A DNA stretch of 64,000 nucleotides from Nemesobacter sp965204665 (GCA_965204665.1 OZ242002.1:1488001-1552000), one strand, 5' to 3'. Positions 8,126 to 17,700 are shown, numbered from the stretch's first letter. The notes: generated from the letters alone by a model not told the origin. Translations and numbers: made by a program.

Positions 8126-8154
8126 TTGACATTGCGTCGCAGCGAAATTATATT
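8126..8154 (+). promoter_or_regulatory. Consensus sigma-70 promoter for hrcA, near-leaderless
   Basis: TTGACA (8126-8131), a 17-bp spacer and TATATT (8149-8154). Transcription should start near 8161, 0-3 nt before the hrcA ATG at 8163. An in-frame TGA at 8127-8129 and the absence of any ATG, GTG or TTG codon between it and 8163 exclude an earlier start. No Shine-Dalgarno is possible in such a leader. No CIRCE-type inverted repeat is seen. Confidence 0.75.
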
Positions 8155-8162
8155 TTCAAAAT

Positions 8163-9197
8163 ATGACACGGAAGATATCTCCGAGGAACGAGACTTTTCT
8201 GGGCTTTGTAGTGAAACATTTCATAGAGACGGGAAATTCAATCGGTTCTTCAACTCTTATATATAAATACGGAGTTAAGTGGTCGCCGGCCACGGTAAGG
8301 AAGGGACTGAGTAAACTTATGGAGGAGGGTTTTCTGACCCAAAGCCATATTTCATCGGGTAGATATCCCACCGAAAAGGGAATAAACTACTATGTGGAGA
8401 ACATCCTGCGTGCCGGGGAATGTATCAAGACCGGACTTGCATTTATTGAGAGCAGGTATGAGGAGGTTGACGGTACGCTTGACCACGTAATAAGTGCCAC
8501 AAGCCACATGCTTTCCGATTTTACAAAACTTGCGGGACTTGCGATGCTTCCTCAAAGAAACACACTGCGGGTGAAATCAGCGAAACTTCTCAGGATAGGC
8601 GGCAGGGAATGCCTTATAATTCTGGTATTCGAAGGCTGTCTTACGGAAAAAACCTTCATCAGGCTTGCAAAGCCGATAAGCGAGGTGCAGGTCGAAAGAA
8701 TAGGAGTATACCTTAATCATCTGATTCTGGGACTCACTATAGAACAGGTGCGCAAGGTCGTTCTTGAAAAAATAAAAAGGACCACTACCGAGTATAATGA
8801 AGTGCTTGAGAGGGTGTTGCGGATAAGCAGCGAGCTTTTCGAAAAGGAGAGGAAGGCAGGACTGTTCGTGGAAGGAAAGTTAAGCGTCATAGAGTCTCTC
8901 AATTTTGCGGACTATGCTATCTACAAAACTATAATCGAAATCTTGGAAGACCGGGAACTTCTTTCAAATCTTCTGAAATCAGTTGTCAGGGATGGATGTT
9001 CAAAGGTTTTTATAGGGTCTGAGAAGGGAATGCCGGACGGGTTCAGCCTTGTCGCCGCGCCTTACAGCAAGGGACAGAGTTACGGAAGCCTAGGAGTGTT
9101 CGGTCCCACAAGGATGAATTATTCGAAAATAATACCGCTTGTGAATTATACGGCGGAAATGGTGACTAGGAGGGTTAACGGAAGAACAAGGCAATGA
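8163..9197 (+). CDS. hrcA: Heat-inducible transcription repressor HrcA
   Basis: 344 residues with the HrcA layout. An N-terminal winged helix (residues 1-75: IETGNSIGSSTL, SPATVRKGLSKLMEEGFL, SSGRYPTEKGINYYV) is followed by a GAF-like domain and the C-terminal LGVFGPTRMNYSKIIPLV motif. HrcA represses chaperone genes by binding CIRCE when folded with GroEL help. It is the first gene of hrcA-grpE-dnaJ, but no CIRCE operator (TTAGCACTC-N9-GAGTGCTAA) is visible upstream. Either the operator has diverged or the regulon lies elsewhere. Confidence 0.93.
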   Translation: MTRKISPRNETFLGFVVKHFIETGNSIGSSTLIYKYGVKWSPATVRKGLSKLMEEGFLTQSHISSGRYPTEKGINYYVENILRAGECIKTGLAFIESRYEEVDGTLDHVISATSHMLSDFTKLAGLAMLPQRNTLRVKSAKLLRIGGRECLIILVFEGCLTEKTFIRLAKPISEVQVERIGVYLNHLILGLTIEQVRKVVLEKIKRTTTEYNEVLERVLRISSELFEKERKAGLFVEGKLSVIESLNFADYAIYKTIIEILEDRELLSNLLKSVVRDGCSKVFIGSEKGMPDGFSLVAAPYSKGQSYGSLGVFGPTRMNYSKIIPLVNYTAEMVTRRVNGRTRQ

Positions 9198-9763
9198 CCG
9201 ACAGCAAAGAACAAGAGACCCCGGAACAGTATCCGGATGCGCCGGAAGAAACGGAAAAGAGCACAGAACAGGAAATTCAGGAACTGAAGGAAGAGAAAAG
9301 TAAACTTTCTGACGAGAAGTTGAGACTTCTTGCGGAATTTGATAATTATAAGAAAAGGTCCGCACGCGACAGGCAGAGAGATGCGGAATCGGCGAGCGCT
9401 TCTTTGCTTGAGAAGATAATTCCTGTTCTTGACGACATTGAGAGGGCGGTAGAGGAATCCGAGGGACCAACCGATTTCACCGCTTTTTTTGATGGAATAA
9501 GGCGTATTCACACGAAATTTATCGCAACTCTTGAGAAGGTCGGGATAACTGTCATAGATTCCGGCGAGGGAACGCGGTTTGACCCCGGTTGTCATGAGGC
9601 GGTTTTCAAAGAGTATTCGGAAACTCACGAAAGCGGGACTATAATATCAGAAATACAAAGAGGCTATCTTTTCAAAGGAAGACTTCTTCGTCCCTCCATG
9701 GTCTGTGTTTCCGAGGGCCCGGGTCCGCAGAGAGAGTTCGAAGCACCGATTTCCGAGAGTTGA
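9194..9763 (+). CDS. grpE: Nucleotide exchange factor GrpE
   Basis: 189 residues. GrpE releases ADP from DnaK. The first 40 or so residues are acidic and disordered, followed by a long coiled coil with FDNYKKRSARDR and a C-terminal beta domain with the signature GYLFKGRLLRPSMVCVS. The ATG overlaps the hrcA stop (ATGA, 9194-9197), indicating translational coupling. Confidence 0.93.
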   Translation: MTDSKEQETPEQYPDAPEETEKSTEQEIQELKEEKSKLSDEKLRLLAEFDNYKKRSARDRQRDAESASASLLEKIIPVLDDIERAVEESEGPTDFTAFFDGIRRIHTKFIATLEKVGITVIDSGEGTRFDPGCHEAVFKEYSETHESGTIISEIQRGYLFKGRLLRPSMVCVSEGPGPQREFEAPISES

Positions 9764-9833
9764 AGCAGCGGTATGAAGAAGATGTATGAGAAAACAGTTC
9801 GCACATTAAACTTTTCCGAGCGTGAATTCCACA

Positions 9834-10922
9834 ATGGCTAGAGATTACTACGAAATACTTAATATTCAAAAAGACGCATCACCGCAGGATGTAAAGAATT
9901 CCTACAAGAATCTTGCGTTCAAGTACCACCCCGATCGTAATCCCGGCGACAAGAACGCAGAGGATCGATTCAAAGAAATAAATGAAGCTTACCAGGTGCT
10001 GAGCGATAGGGATAAAAGAGCGCGTTATGACAGTTTCGGGCATATGTCCGGCACGGACATGGGTGGTTTTCCAAACGGTTTCAGCGACATCTTCGGAGAT
10101 ATATTCGGTGATGTCTTCAACTCCGGCAGAGGTCGCAGTGCGAACCGGGCGCGCAAGGGCGCCGATATACGATATGACCTGGCTTTGGGGTTTGAAGACG
10201 CGGCGTTCGGGACTGAGAAAGAGATAGTTATAAGAAAAAGAAAACAGTGTGATGACTGCTCCGGCTCGGGAGCGCAGCCGGGAGGTGAATCAATTTGCAG
10301 AAGTTGCGGAGGCGACGGAACAGTAGCGTATTCCCAAGGGCCTTTTTCAATCAGCCAGGGATGTCCTTCATGCGGCGGTAACGGGAAAATAATAACCGAA
10401 CCCTGCCGAGAATGCCGGGGTTCCGGAGTTTCCTATGCGGACAAATCCGTTAAAGTGAAAATTCCGGCCGGAATCTCAAACGGGATGAGTCTTATCATAA
10501 GAGGTGAAGGAGAGTTCGGAACTCGGGGAGGCCCCCCGGGGGATCTGTACATACAGGTAACCGTGGATGAACATCCGGTCTTCAGACGGGAGGGAAACGA
10601 CATCATATGCGAACTTCCGATAAGCATCGCCCAAGCCGCGCTGGGATGCGAGGTCGAGGTTCCCGCTCTTCAGGGCGCAAGAGAAATCAAGATACATCCG
10701 GGCACACAACCGAGTCAGACTATAAGGATAAGGGGAGGCGGTATCGTCGATGTCAACTCGGGAGACCTGGGTGATCAGTACGTCGTCGTAAAAGTCGTGG
10801 TACCTCAAAAACTCACCAGAAAGCAGAAAAAGACTCTGTTGGATTTTGAGGAAAACTACGACCGGAAGAAAGAACCCGTCATCGAGAAATATCTGAGCAA
10901 GATAAAAGAGTTGCTCAACTGA
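9834..10922 (+). CDS. dnaJ: Chaperone DnaJ (type I Hsp40)
   Basis: 362 residues from the ATG at 9834 (a GTG at 9822 is less likely). The J domain has YHPDRNPGDKNAEDRFKEIN with the HPD tripeptide, then a Gly/Phe region (GGFPNGFSDIFGDIFGDVF). Four zinc-binding repeats follow (CDDCSGSG, CRSCGGDG, CPSCGGNG, CRECRGSG), then the C-terminal substrate domains. DnaJ hands unfolded clients to DnaK. The usual dnaK between grpE and dnaJ is missing, so it must be encoded elsewhere. Confidence 0.96.
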   Translation: MARDYYEILNIQKDASPQDVKNSYKNLAFKYHPDRNPGDKNAEDRFKEINEAYQVLSDRDKRARYDSFGHMSGTDMGGFPNGFSDIFGDIFGDVFNSGRGRSANRARKGADIRYDLALGFEDAAFGTEKEIVIRKRKQCDDCSGSGAQPGGESICRSCGGDGTVAYSQGPFSISQGCPSCGGNGKIITEPCRECRGSGVSYADKSVKVKIPAGISNGMSLIIRGEGEFGTRGGPPGDLYIQVTVDEHPVFRREGNDIICELPISIAQAALGCEVEVPALQGAREIKIHPGTQPSQTIRIRGGGIVDVNSGDLGDQYVVVKVVVPQKLTRKQKKTLLDFEENYDRKKEPVIEKYLSKIKELLN

Positions 10923-10960
10923 AATCAGTTCACGACATCATAGTCGCGCGAGGAAGGAAA

Positions 10961-11233
10961 TCATCCTCCCGCTATTGCCGGGATGATCGACACAACGGCT
11001 CCGTCGTTGAGTTTCGTATCCATTCCTTCCAGGAACCTTATGTCTTCGTTGTTCACGTAGACATTTATGAACCTTCTCAGCGACCCGCTGTCATCGCAGA
11101 GTCTGCTCTTAATCCCGGGGCATTCAGTTTCGAGTTTGTCCACGAGTTCCGATACATCGGCCGCATCTATTTCAACTTCGCCTCTGTCTTTTGAGAGTTT
11201 TCTAAGAGGGGTTGGGATTCTTACCGATACCAT
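10961..11233 (-). CDS. MoaD/ThiS-family sulfur-carrier-like protein
   Basis: 90 residues with a beta-grasp pattern and the diagnostic C-terminal Gly-Gly (SIIPAIAGG) that is activated as a thiocarboxylate in MoaD, ThiS and CysO. The ATG at 11233 has an AAGGAG site. It lies 70 bp downstream of, and on the same strand as, threonine synthase, with no molybdopterin or thiamine genes nearby. This resembles the CysO/MoaD-like carriers found beside PLP enzymes and may serve sulfur incorporation into amino acids. The function is inferred from family and context only. Confidence 0.8.
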   Translation of the reverse strand: MVSVRIPTPLRKLSKDRGEVEIDAADVSELVDKLETECPGIKSRLCDDSGSLRRFINVYVNNEDIRFLEGMDTKLNDGAVVSIIPAIAGG

Positions 11234-11303
11234 GTTTTTCTCTCCTTAAAGTTTTATTCTGATCTTTGCCCGACAATTTTTCCGCGGCGGTTCAGTGTAC
11301 CAT

Positions 11304-12542
11304 CTAATTTGCCAGTTTTTTATTGTAGAGTTCTTGAAAGTCCTCAATGGTCGGCTCGATTATTTCCGGTTCGTCAAGGCTTGTTGAGACCGCATCTTGA
11401 GTTTTGAGGCCGTTTCCGGTTATTGAGACCACTATGGGTTCATCACGCGGAATAATGCCGTTGTCTATAAGTTTTTTCGTCGTCCCGAGAGTTACTCCAC
11501 CTGCAGTTTCAGTGTATATTCCTTCTGTTTCCGCAAGGAGTTTTATCGCTTCCACTATTTCCGCATCGCTTACGTCCTCCGCCGCGCCGCCGCTTTCCCT
11601 TATTATGTTCATGGCGTAGTAGCCGTCTGCCGGAGTTCCTATGGCTAGTGATTTCGCTATGGTGTCGGGTTTTACGGGCTTGAACATGTCCCAGCCGTTT
11701 TTAAACGCGGTTGATATGGGTGAACATCCGGTCGCTTGGGCTCCGTATATCCTTGTGCCCTCAGGTTCGACTATTCCCATCATTTCAAACTCCTGCACCG
11801 CTTTCCATATCTTGGTCAGAAGAGATCCGCTTGCCATCGGAACCACTATGTGTTTCGGTGCTCTCCATCCGAGTTGCTCCATTACCTCAAACCCGAAGGA
11901 CTTGGATCCCTCAGAATAGTAGGGCCTCATGTTTATGTTCACGAATGCCCAGTTGTATTCGCCAGCAATCTGGCTGCAGAGTCTGTTTACGTCGTCATAG
12001 ACGCCTTTCACTCCTATAAGATTCGCTCCGTAGACTACCGTATTGAGTATTTTTGAGCGCTCGAGATCATGGGGGATAAGTATGAAACTTTTGAGGTTTC
12101 CGCTTGCTGAAAGTGATGCCACAGAATTTGCGAGATTTCCTGTGGATGCGCATCCGGTCGTATCAAATCCGAATTCTTTTGCTTTTGAGAGGGCGACGGA
12201 TACGACTCTGTCCTTGAAGGAAAGAGTCGGATAGCAGACGGCGTCATTCTTTATATAGATTTCACCGACACCCAAAGATTCTGCAAGATTTGTTGCTCTT
12301 ACAAGTGGCGTGTATCCGACTTGAGCACCTATCGCCGGCTCAGAATCAATCGGCAGCAGTTCGGCGTATCTCCATATGTTCTGTGCTCGAGGTGTTATTT
12401 TTTCCCTGGAGAAGTTCTTTTTAATCTCCTCATAATCGTAGGCCACCTCCAGAGGGCCGAAACACATCTCGCATACATGTTTCGGTTCCTTGGGGTAAAA
12501 CTCCCCGCACTCCTTGCATTTAAGAGATTTTACAAACCCCAT
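11304..12542 (-). CDS. thrC: Threonine synthase
   Basis: 412 residues. A PLP-dependent enzyme converting O-phosphohomoserine to threonine. The N-terminus has a zinc-ribbon-like CKEC...CEMC segment seen in archaeal-type threonine synthases, then the PLP lysine in LSFKDRVV and the phosphate-cup region ASTGNLANS. The ATG at 12542 is chosen because GGAGG lies 7 bp upstream; the open frame extends 52 codons further but without family similarity. A promoter is visible at 12575-12602. It is followed by the MoaD-like gene. Confidence 0.9.
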   Translation of the reverse strand: MGFVKSLKCKECGEFYPKEPKHVCEMCFGPLEVAYDYEEIKKNFSREKITPRAQNIWRYAELLPIDSEPAIGAQVGYTPLVRATNLAESLGVGEIYIKNDAVCYPTLSFKDRVVSVALSKAKEFGFDTTGCASTGNLANSVASLSASGNLKSFILIPHDLERSKILNTVVYGANLIGVKGVYDDVNRLCSQIAGEYNWAFVNINMRPYYSEGSKSFGFEVMEQLGWRAPKHIVVPMASGSLLTKIWKAVQEFEMMGIVEPEGTRIYGAQATGCSPISTAFKNGWDMFKPVKPDTIAKSLAIGTPADGYYAMNIIRESGGAAEDVSDAEIVEAIKLLAETEGIYTETAGGVTLGTTKKLIDNGIIPRDEPIVVSITGNGLKTQDAVSTSLDEPEIIEPTIEDFQELYNKKLAN

Positions 12543-12574
12543 GATTCCTCCGGAAACAATATAAAGAGAAATAA

Positions 12575-12602
12575 AAATTACCTTAACATGTTTTGAAGTC
12601 AA
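12575..12602 (-). promoter_or_regulatory. Promoter for thrC
   Basis: On the minus strand TTGACT (12602-12597), a 16-bp spacer and TAATTT (12580-12575), 33 bp before the thrC ATG. Confidence 0.5.
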
Positions 12603-12956
12603 AGAATTGAGACTTCGAGGCAGCTGCACTGCTGGTGATGACGGTCGCTGAATTTGCCCGCAAAAACAGAAAGCAGTTGTCCAAAGTGCGTTAAACATGT
12701 AACCGTTCAGTCAAGGTGCGACGGATTGGGAAGTTTCGGCAGTTCCGCGACACGACAGCATAGACTCAGTCCCGAGGGACACCGTACGGCTTCCCTCAAT
12801 CGGAACGGGTCGGAACCGCGCAGGGACGCGGACGCTGCGACCGGTACAGTTAATTCCGCAACGACTCGGTGATTATGACAAGGAAGCCGACCTTAAGGGC
12901 CATTGCAACCTAAGTGCCTCTTTCAGGTAAACTTCCGCGTAAAAAGGAGATACCAG
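12603..12956. other. Intergenic region between thrC and the MBL gene
   Basis: About 350 bp between divergent genes. It is more GC-rich and less codon-like than its surroundings. I see no gene, no riboswitch fold and no convincing -35/-10 pair for the plus-strand genes. A ribosome site (AAAGGAGATA) precedes the ATG at 12957. Confidence 0.5.
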
Positions 12957-13748
12957 ATGTATGTACTTAGAGAAAGCGGATTCTCCATACACGGTTTTAA
13001 GGTTGACGGAAGTTCTCGGAACTACAATTATCTTGTCGCCTGCGAGCATACAGGAGAGTGCGTCGTCATAGACCCCCTTGATCCGATAACCTTACTTGAG
13101 ATAATACGCAAAATGGATTACAGGGTCTCGTATGTGGTGAACACGCACGCACACTCAGATCACACGAAGGGAAACGATCCAATAATCAAGGTCTTTCTCT
13201 CATCGAAGATACTCATACACAAAATGGCTCTCGACTACGTTTCTCCCAGAAGTGATGGACTGGATGAGGGAGACGCAATAGATTTTGGAAAACAGCAATT
13301 GCGGGTCATTCACACCCCGGGACATTGTCCGGAGCACATCTCGCTTCTGATAGGGGACAACATTTTTCTGGGTGACACCGTGTTTGTTTCGGGATGCGGG
13401 AATGTCAAGTTCAGAGGCGATGCGGAAGAACTCTGCCGGACCTTCGAGACAAAAATATCAGAACTTCCCGGGACCCTTCGCATGTTCTGCGGTCACGACT
13501 ACGCGGAAAACAATTTAAATTTTCTGCTTTCCCTCACTCCTGATAACGCGGCTGCGAAAATAAAACTTGCGGAACTTCACGAGAATAAATTTCCTCGATC
13601 AACCCTAGGGGAGGAAAGAAAGTACAATCCGTTTATGAGGACATCTGATCCTGACCTCATTTCTGCGCTTGCAGAAAAAAATCCGTCTATGGGTGATAAT
13701 CCGAGAGATGTCTTCATAAAACTGAGAGAACTCAGGGACAGTTGGTAA
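12957..13748 (+). CDS. gloB: Metallo-beta-lactamase-fold hydrolase, glyoxalase II-like
   Basis: 263 residues from the ATG at 12957. The metal motif NTHAHSDHTKGN, the downstream HTPGHCPEH, GDTVF and FCGHDYAENNLNF (metal His, with the C-terminal segment typical of glyoxalase II) are present. Such enzymes hydrolyse S-lactoylglutathione or related thioesters. The C-terminal 100 residues fit the glyoxalase II helical domain. Persulfide dioxygenase is a possible alternative, but those lack the C-terminal helical domain. Gene 48 bp upstream of metH, same strand. Confidence 0.8.
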   Translation: MYVLRESGFSIHGFKVDGSSRNYNYLVACEHTGECVVIDPLDPITLLEIIRKMDYRVSYVVNTHAHSDHTKGNDPIIKVFLSSKILIHKMALDYVSPRSDGLDEGDAIDFGKQQLRVIHTPGHCPEHISLLIGDNIFLGDTVFVSGCGNVKFRGDAEELCRTFETKISELPGTLRMFCGHDYAENNLNFLLSLTPDNAAAKIKLAELHENKFPRSTLGEERKYNPFMRTSDPDLISALAEKNPSMGDNPRDVFIKLRELRDSW

Positions 13749-13796
13749 AACATCCTTTCCGAATTACGAAAAAACGTTTTTTCAGGTGAAATTGAA

Positions 13797-16700
13797 ATGA
13801 AGACGAATAAAAAAACCAGTTCGTCATATGAGCAACTGAATGCTCTTCTGGATGAGAGAATTCTTTTTCTGGACGGGGCGATGGGAACCATGATCCAGCG
13901 CCACAAACTTACAGAAGAGCATTTCAGGGGGAAATTGTTTGAGGACCACTCTGTGGACCTGAAGGGGAACAATGATCTGCTTACTCTTACTCAACCCGAA
14001 ATCATATACCAAATCCACACTGCCTACTTTGAGGCGGGCGCTGATATAGTGGAGACGAACACCTTCAGTTCCACTTCAATAGCCCAAGCTGATTACGGAC
14101 TCTCCGACTGGGCTTACAAACTTAATTTCGAGTCCGCCGGAATCGCGAAAAGAGCCGCACGGGACTTTATGGATGAAAACCCTAACAGACAGTGCTTCGT
14201 CGCAGGTTCTCTCGGCCCCACGAATAAGACCGCCTCAATGTCTCCTGATGTAAACGACCCCTCATACAGGTCCATCACGTTCGATGAATTGGTGAAGGCG
14301 TATCGTGAACAGACACAGGCTCTTGTAGAGGGCGGCGCGGACATACTTCTTCCGGAAACTACCTTCGACACCCTGAATCTCAAAGCTGCCGTATATGCGA
14401 TTGAAGATTTTTTCTCCGATTACGGAGAGAGACTTCCGGTTATGGTCTCCGTAACCATAACGGATCGTTCCGGACGTACGCTTTCAGGTCAGACGGTGGA
14501 AGCGTTCTGGAATTCGGTACGGCACGCAAAGCCTCTTAGCGTCGGTCTTAACTGCGCTATGGGAGCACGGGATATGCGCCCTTACTTAGAGGAAATTTCA
14601 AACATCGCGGACTGCAGGGTGAGTTGCTATCCTAATGCCGGGCTTCCGAATCCGCTCAGTGAGACCGGATATGATGAAACTCCTGAAACCACTTCTGAAA
14701 TCCTGCTTGATTTCGCCCGAAGCGGTTTTCTCAATATTGTCGGCGGATGCTGCGGCACTACTCCTGACCATATAAGGGCGGTGGTCGAAAGACTTTCCCC
14801 GATAACTCCGAGAGACATCCCGGCAACTAAGAGTCTTACCAGACTCAGTGGACTTGAGCCGCTTAATATATCGGCTTCGGCAGAAGCGCCTTTTGTATTG
14901 ATAGGGGAGAGAACCAACGTCACGGGGTCTCCAAAGTTTTCAGAACTGGTGAAGCAGGGAGATTTCGAAGGTGCGGTCTCAGTTGCGTTTCAGCAGGTTC
15001 AGAATGGAGCAAACATAATAGATGTAAATTTCGATGAAGGACTTCTGGATTCAGAAGAATGCATGAAGCGGTTTCTAAATCTTATCGCGTCGGAGCCTGA
15101 AGTGACGAAAGTTCCGATAATGATAGACAGTTCTAAATGGTCCGTCATAGAGCAGGGTCTCAAATGCATACAGGGTAAGTGCATAGTGAATTCCATAAGC
15201 CTCAAGGAAGGTGAAGAGACGTTCTGCCGGCATGCGCGCTCTGCGATGCGCTATGGTGCGGCTGTTGTTGTGATGGCTTTCGACGAGAAGGGACAGGCGG
15301 TTGAGAAACAGGAAAAGGTCGACATATGCAGAAGGGCTTACCGAATACTCACGGAAGAAGTCGGAATGGACCCCTGCGACATAATTTTTGATCCCAATAT
15401 CCTTACTGTGGGTACCGGTATAGAGGAACATGATCCATACGCGGTGAATTTCATGGAAGCTGTAAGAGAGATAAAGCGGGCTTGTCCTAAATCTCTTACA
15501 AGCGGAGGAGTGAGCAACATATCGTTTGCTTTTAGGGGAAACAACGTGGTGCGTGAAGCCATGCACAGCGCATTTCTGTACCACTCGATAAAATGCGGTC
15601 TCGACTTGGGAATAGTAAACGCGGGTATGCTGGCTGTCTATGACGATATAGAACCCGAACTGCTCCGCATGGTGGAAGATGTTCTCCTTAACCGCCGCCC
15701 TGACGCGACGGAGAAACTTGTGGAGTATGCAAAGCATTTTGAAGGAGTAAAGACGGGTTCTTCTGAAAGGGACGGCGCCGAGTGGAGAGAGGAATCTGTG
15801 GAGAAACGCCTTGAGTACTCACTTGTAAACGGCGTAACGGACTTTATAGAGAGCGACACTGAAGAGGCTCGGGCGAAATACGGCAGGCCTCTTGAGGTCA
15901 TAGAGGGTCCTCTTATGGATGGCATGAAGGTCGTGGGGGACTTGTTCGGCGACGGCAGAATGTTTCTTCCTCAGGTGGTGAAAAGCGCCAGGGTGATGAA
16001 AAGAGCTGTCGCTTACCTGCAGCCGTTTATGGAGAAAGAAAAAACTACAGGCGGGTCGTCTAAGGGAAAGTTCGTCATAGCTACGGTTAAGGGAGATGTT
16101 CACGATATCGGGAAAAACATCGTGTCAGTAGTTCTGAGTTGCAATAACTACGAGGTTATAGATCTCGGAGTTATGGTTCCATGCGATAGAATTCTGAATG
16201 CGGCGAAGCAGGAATGTGCAGATTTTATAGGTCTGAGCGGACTCATAACGCCGTCTCTTGACGAAATGGTGCATAACGCAGCGCAGATGGAACGCGAGGG
16301 ATTTAAAATTCCGCTTCTGATCGGCGGAGCAACAACCAGCAGGGCGCATACTGCGATAAAAATAGCTCCTTTCTACAGGGGTATAGTGGATTACATACCG
16401 GATGCGTCTCTTGTGGTTGGGGTGTGTAATCAGATAACGAATCCGGAAAAAATCTCTAATTACAAAAAAAATCTTAAAAAAAGCAACTTTGAGCAGCAGA
16501 AGTTGTTTGAGCAGGCGAAGTCGAAGATAGAATGTCTTTCTCTTGAGGAGGCGAGGAAGAAAGCTTTTTCCACAGACTGGGAAAACACGGAACCTGATTA
16601 TCCGGAAAAACTCGGGATTTTCGTATATGACGAAATTGACCTTGCCGAAGTCTCAGAATATATAGACTGGTCTCCGTTTTTTTGGGCGTGGGAACTCAAG

Positions 16701-17492
16701 GGAGTTTTCCCGAAAATCCTTGATCATCCGAAAAGAGGGAAGCAAGCCAGAGAACTTTATCGCGACGGCAAATCGCTTATGGATAGAATAGTCTCGGAAA
16801 AATTATTTTCGCCCAAAGCGGTTGCAGGAATGTTTCGTGCCAACAGCGTAGTGGATGATGTTGAAATGTACTCGGAGGACGGGAAGCGGGTTGCCGTATT
16901 TCATTTTCTCCGTCAACAGGAAGTTAAAGGGGGGATTCACTACTGTCTGTCTGATTTCGTAGCTCCCGCGGAGCGCGGAAAAAAAGATTATATGGGATGC
17001 TTCGTTGTGACTTCGGGAGATGAGGTGGAAAAATTGTCCGGTGAATTCAAGTCTGCGGGGGATGTCTACAACTCCATTATGATAAGCCTTCTGGGGGATA
17101 GGATAGCGGAAGCACTTGCTGAGATTATCCACAAAAGAATAAGAGACCTGTGGGGTTACGGCAAAAAGGAGAAACTGACACCTTCAGACGTAATAAAGGG
17201 AAAGTACAGGGGAATAAGACCGGCTCCGGGTTATCCTGCTTGTCCTGATCACACTGAAAAAAATACGCTGTGGAAACTTCTTGACGCTCAGAGGCACACG
17301 GGGGTTTCTCTTACCGAGAGTTTTGCCATGAGTCCTCCAAGTTCCGTATCGGGTTTTTACATTGCGCATCCGCGGTCGCGGTATTTTACGCTCGGTAGAA
17401 TAACAAAAGACCAAGTTGTTGATTACGCGAGAAGAAAACAAACGACTTCTGTTTACGTAGAGAAGTGGCTTTCTCCTAATTTAGGGTACTGA
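13797..17492 (+). CDS. metH: Cobalamin-dependent methionine synthase
   Basis: 1231 residues, full length for MetH. Modules in order: homocysteine/Zn domain (GLNCAMGARD and GGCCGTTPDHI supply the Zn cysteines), methyltetrahydrofolate domain (GERTNVTGSPKF), cobalamin cap, B12-binding domain with GDVHDIGKN (axial His near 769) and the SAM reactivation domain (RPAPGYPACPDH near 1141). It transfers a methyl group from methyltetrahydrofolate to homocysteine through cob(I)alamin. Neither a cobalamin riboswitch nor a SAM riboswitch fits the 48-bp gap upstream; a 16-bp perfect palindrome GAAAAAACGTTTTTTC lies at 13768-13783. Confidence 0.98.
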   Translation: MKTNKKTSSSYEQLNALLDERILFLDGAMGTMIQRHKLTEEHFRGKLFEDHSVDLKGNNDLLTLTQPEIIYQIHTAYFEAGADIVETNTFSSTSIAQADYGLSDWAYKLNFESAGIAKRAARDFMDENPNRQCFVAGSLGPTNKTASMSPDVNDPSYRSITFDELVKAYREQTQALVEGGADILLPETTFDTLNLKAAVYAIEDFFSDYGERLPVMVSVTITDRSGRTLSGQTVEAFWNSVRHAKPLSVGLNCAMGARDMRPYLEEISNIADCRVSCYPNAGLPNPLSETGYDETPETTSEILLDFARSGFLNIVGGCCGTTPDHIRAVVERLSPITPRDIPATKSLTRLSGLEPLNISASAEAPFVLIGERTNVTGSPKFSELVKQGDFEGAVSVAFQQVQNGANIIDVNFDEGLLDSEECMKRFLNLIASEPEVTKVPIMIDSSKWSVIEQGLKCIQGKCIVNSISLKEGEETFCRHARSAMRYGAAVVVMAFDEKGQAVEKQEKVDICRRAYRILTEEVGMDPCDIIFDPNILTVGTGIEEHDPYAVNFMEAVREIKRACPKSLTSGGVSNISFAFRGNNVVREAMHSAFLYHSIKCGLDLGIVNAGMLAVYDDIEPELLRMVEDVLLNRRPDATEKLVEYAKHFEGVKTGSSERDGAEWREESVEKRLEYSLVNGVTDFIESDTEEARAKYGRPLEVIEGPLMDGMKVVGDLFGDGRMFLPQVVKSARVMKRAVAYLQPFMEKEKTTGGSSKGKFVIATVKGDVHDIGKNIVSVVLSCNNYEVIDLGVMVPCDRILNAAKQECADFIGLSGLITPSLDEMVHNAAQMEREGFKIPLLIGGATTSRAHTAIKIAPFYRGIVDYIPDASLVVGVCNQITNPEKISNYKKNLKKSNFEQQKLFEQAKSKIECLSLEEARKKAFSTDWENTEPDYPEKLGIFVYDEIDLAEVSEYIDWSPFFWAWELKGVFPKILDHPKRGKQARELYRDGKSLMDRIVSEKLFSPKAVAGMFRANSVVDDVEMYSEDGKRVAVFHFLRQQEVKGGIHYCLSDFVAPAERGKKDYMGCFVVTSGDEVEKLSGEFKSAGDVYNSIMISLLGDRIAEALAEIIHKRIRDLWGYGKKEKLTPSDVIKGKYRGIRPAPGYPACPDHTEKNTLWKLLDAQRHTGVSLTESFAMSPPSSVSGFYIAHPRSRYFTLGRITKDQVVDYARRKQTTSVYVEKWLSPNLGY

Positions 17493-17700
17493 TGGAGTTA
17501 TGTCACGCTCTTTTTTTGTTTTATAAAATCAAGGACACCGGTTTCTTTACATCACGGTATTATAAGATATACGGGGAATCGTTTGGTCGGAATTCATCTT
17601 CCCGCTGTTGTTCTATGTATTGCAGGGCGACATGAGATTACAATGATGTTTTTACGTTGTCCAAGGTTGCTATTTTCACTTCAGACAGATTCACTGCAAT

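Noticed and set aside
7966..8162. CIRCE operator before hrcA
   Set aside because: No TTAGCACTC/GAGTGCTAA-like pair is present; the imperfect hairpin at 8006-8039 is unrelated in sequence.
13749..13796. Possible cobalamin or SAM riboswitch before metH
   Set aside because: The gap is only 48 bp and holds just a 16-bp palindrome, too short for either riboswitch.
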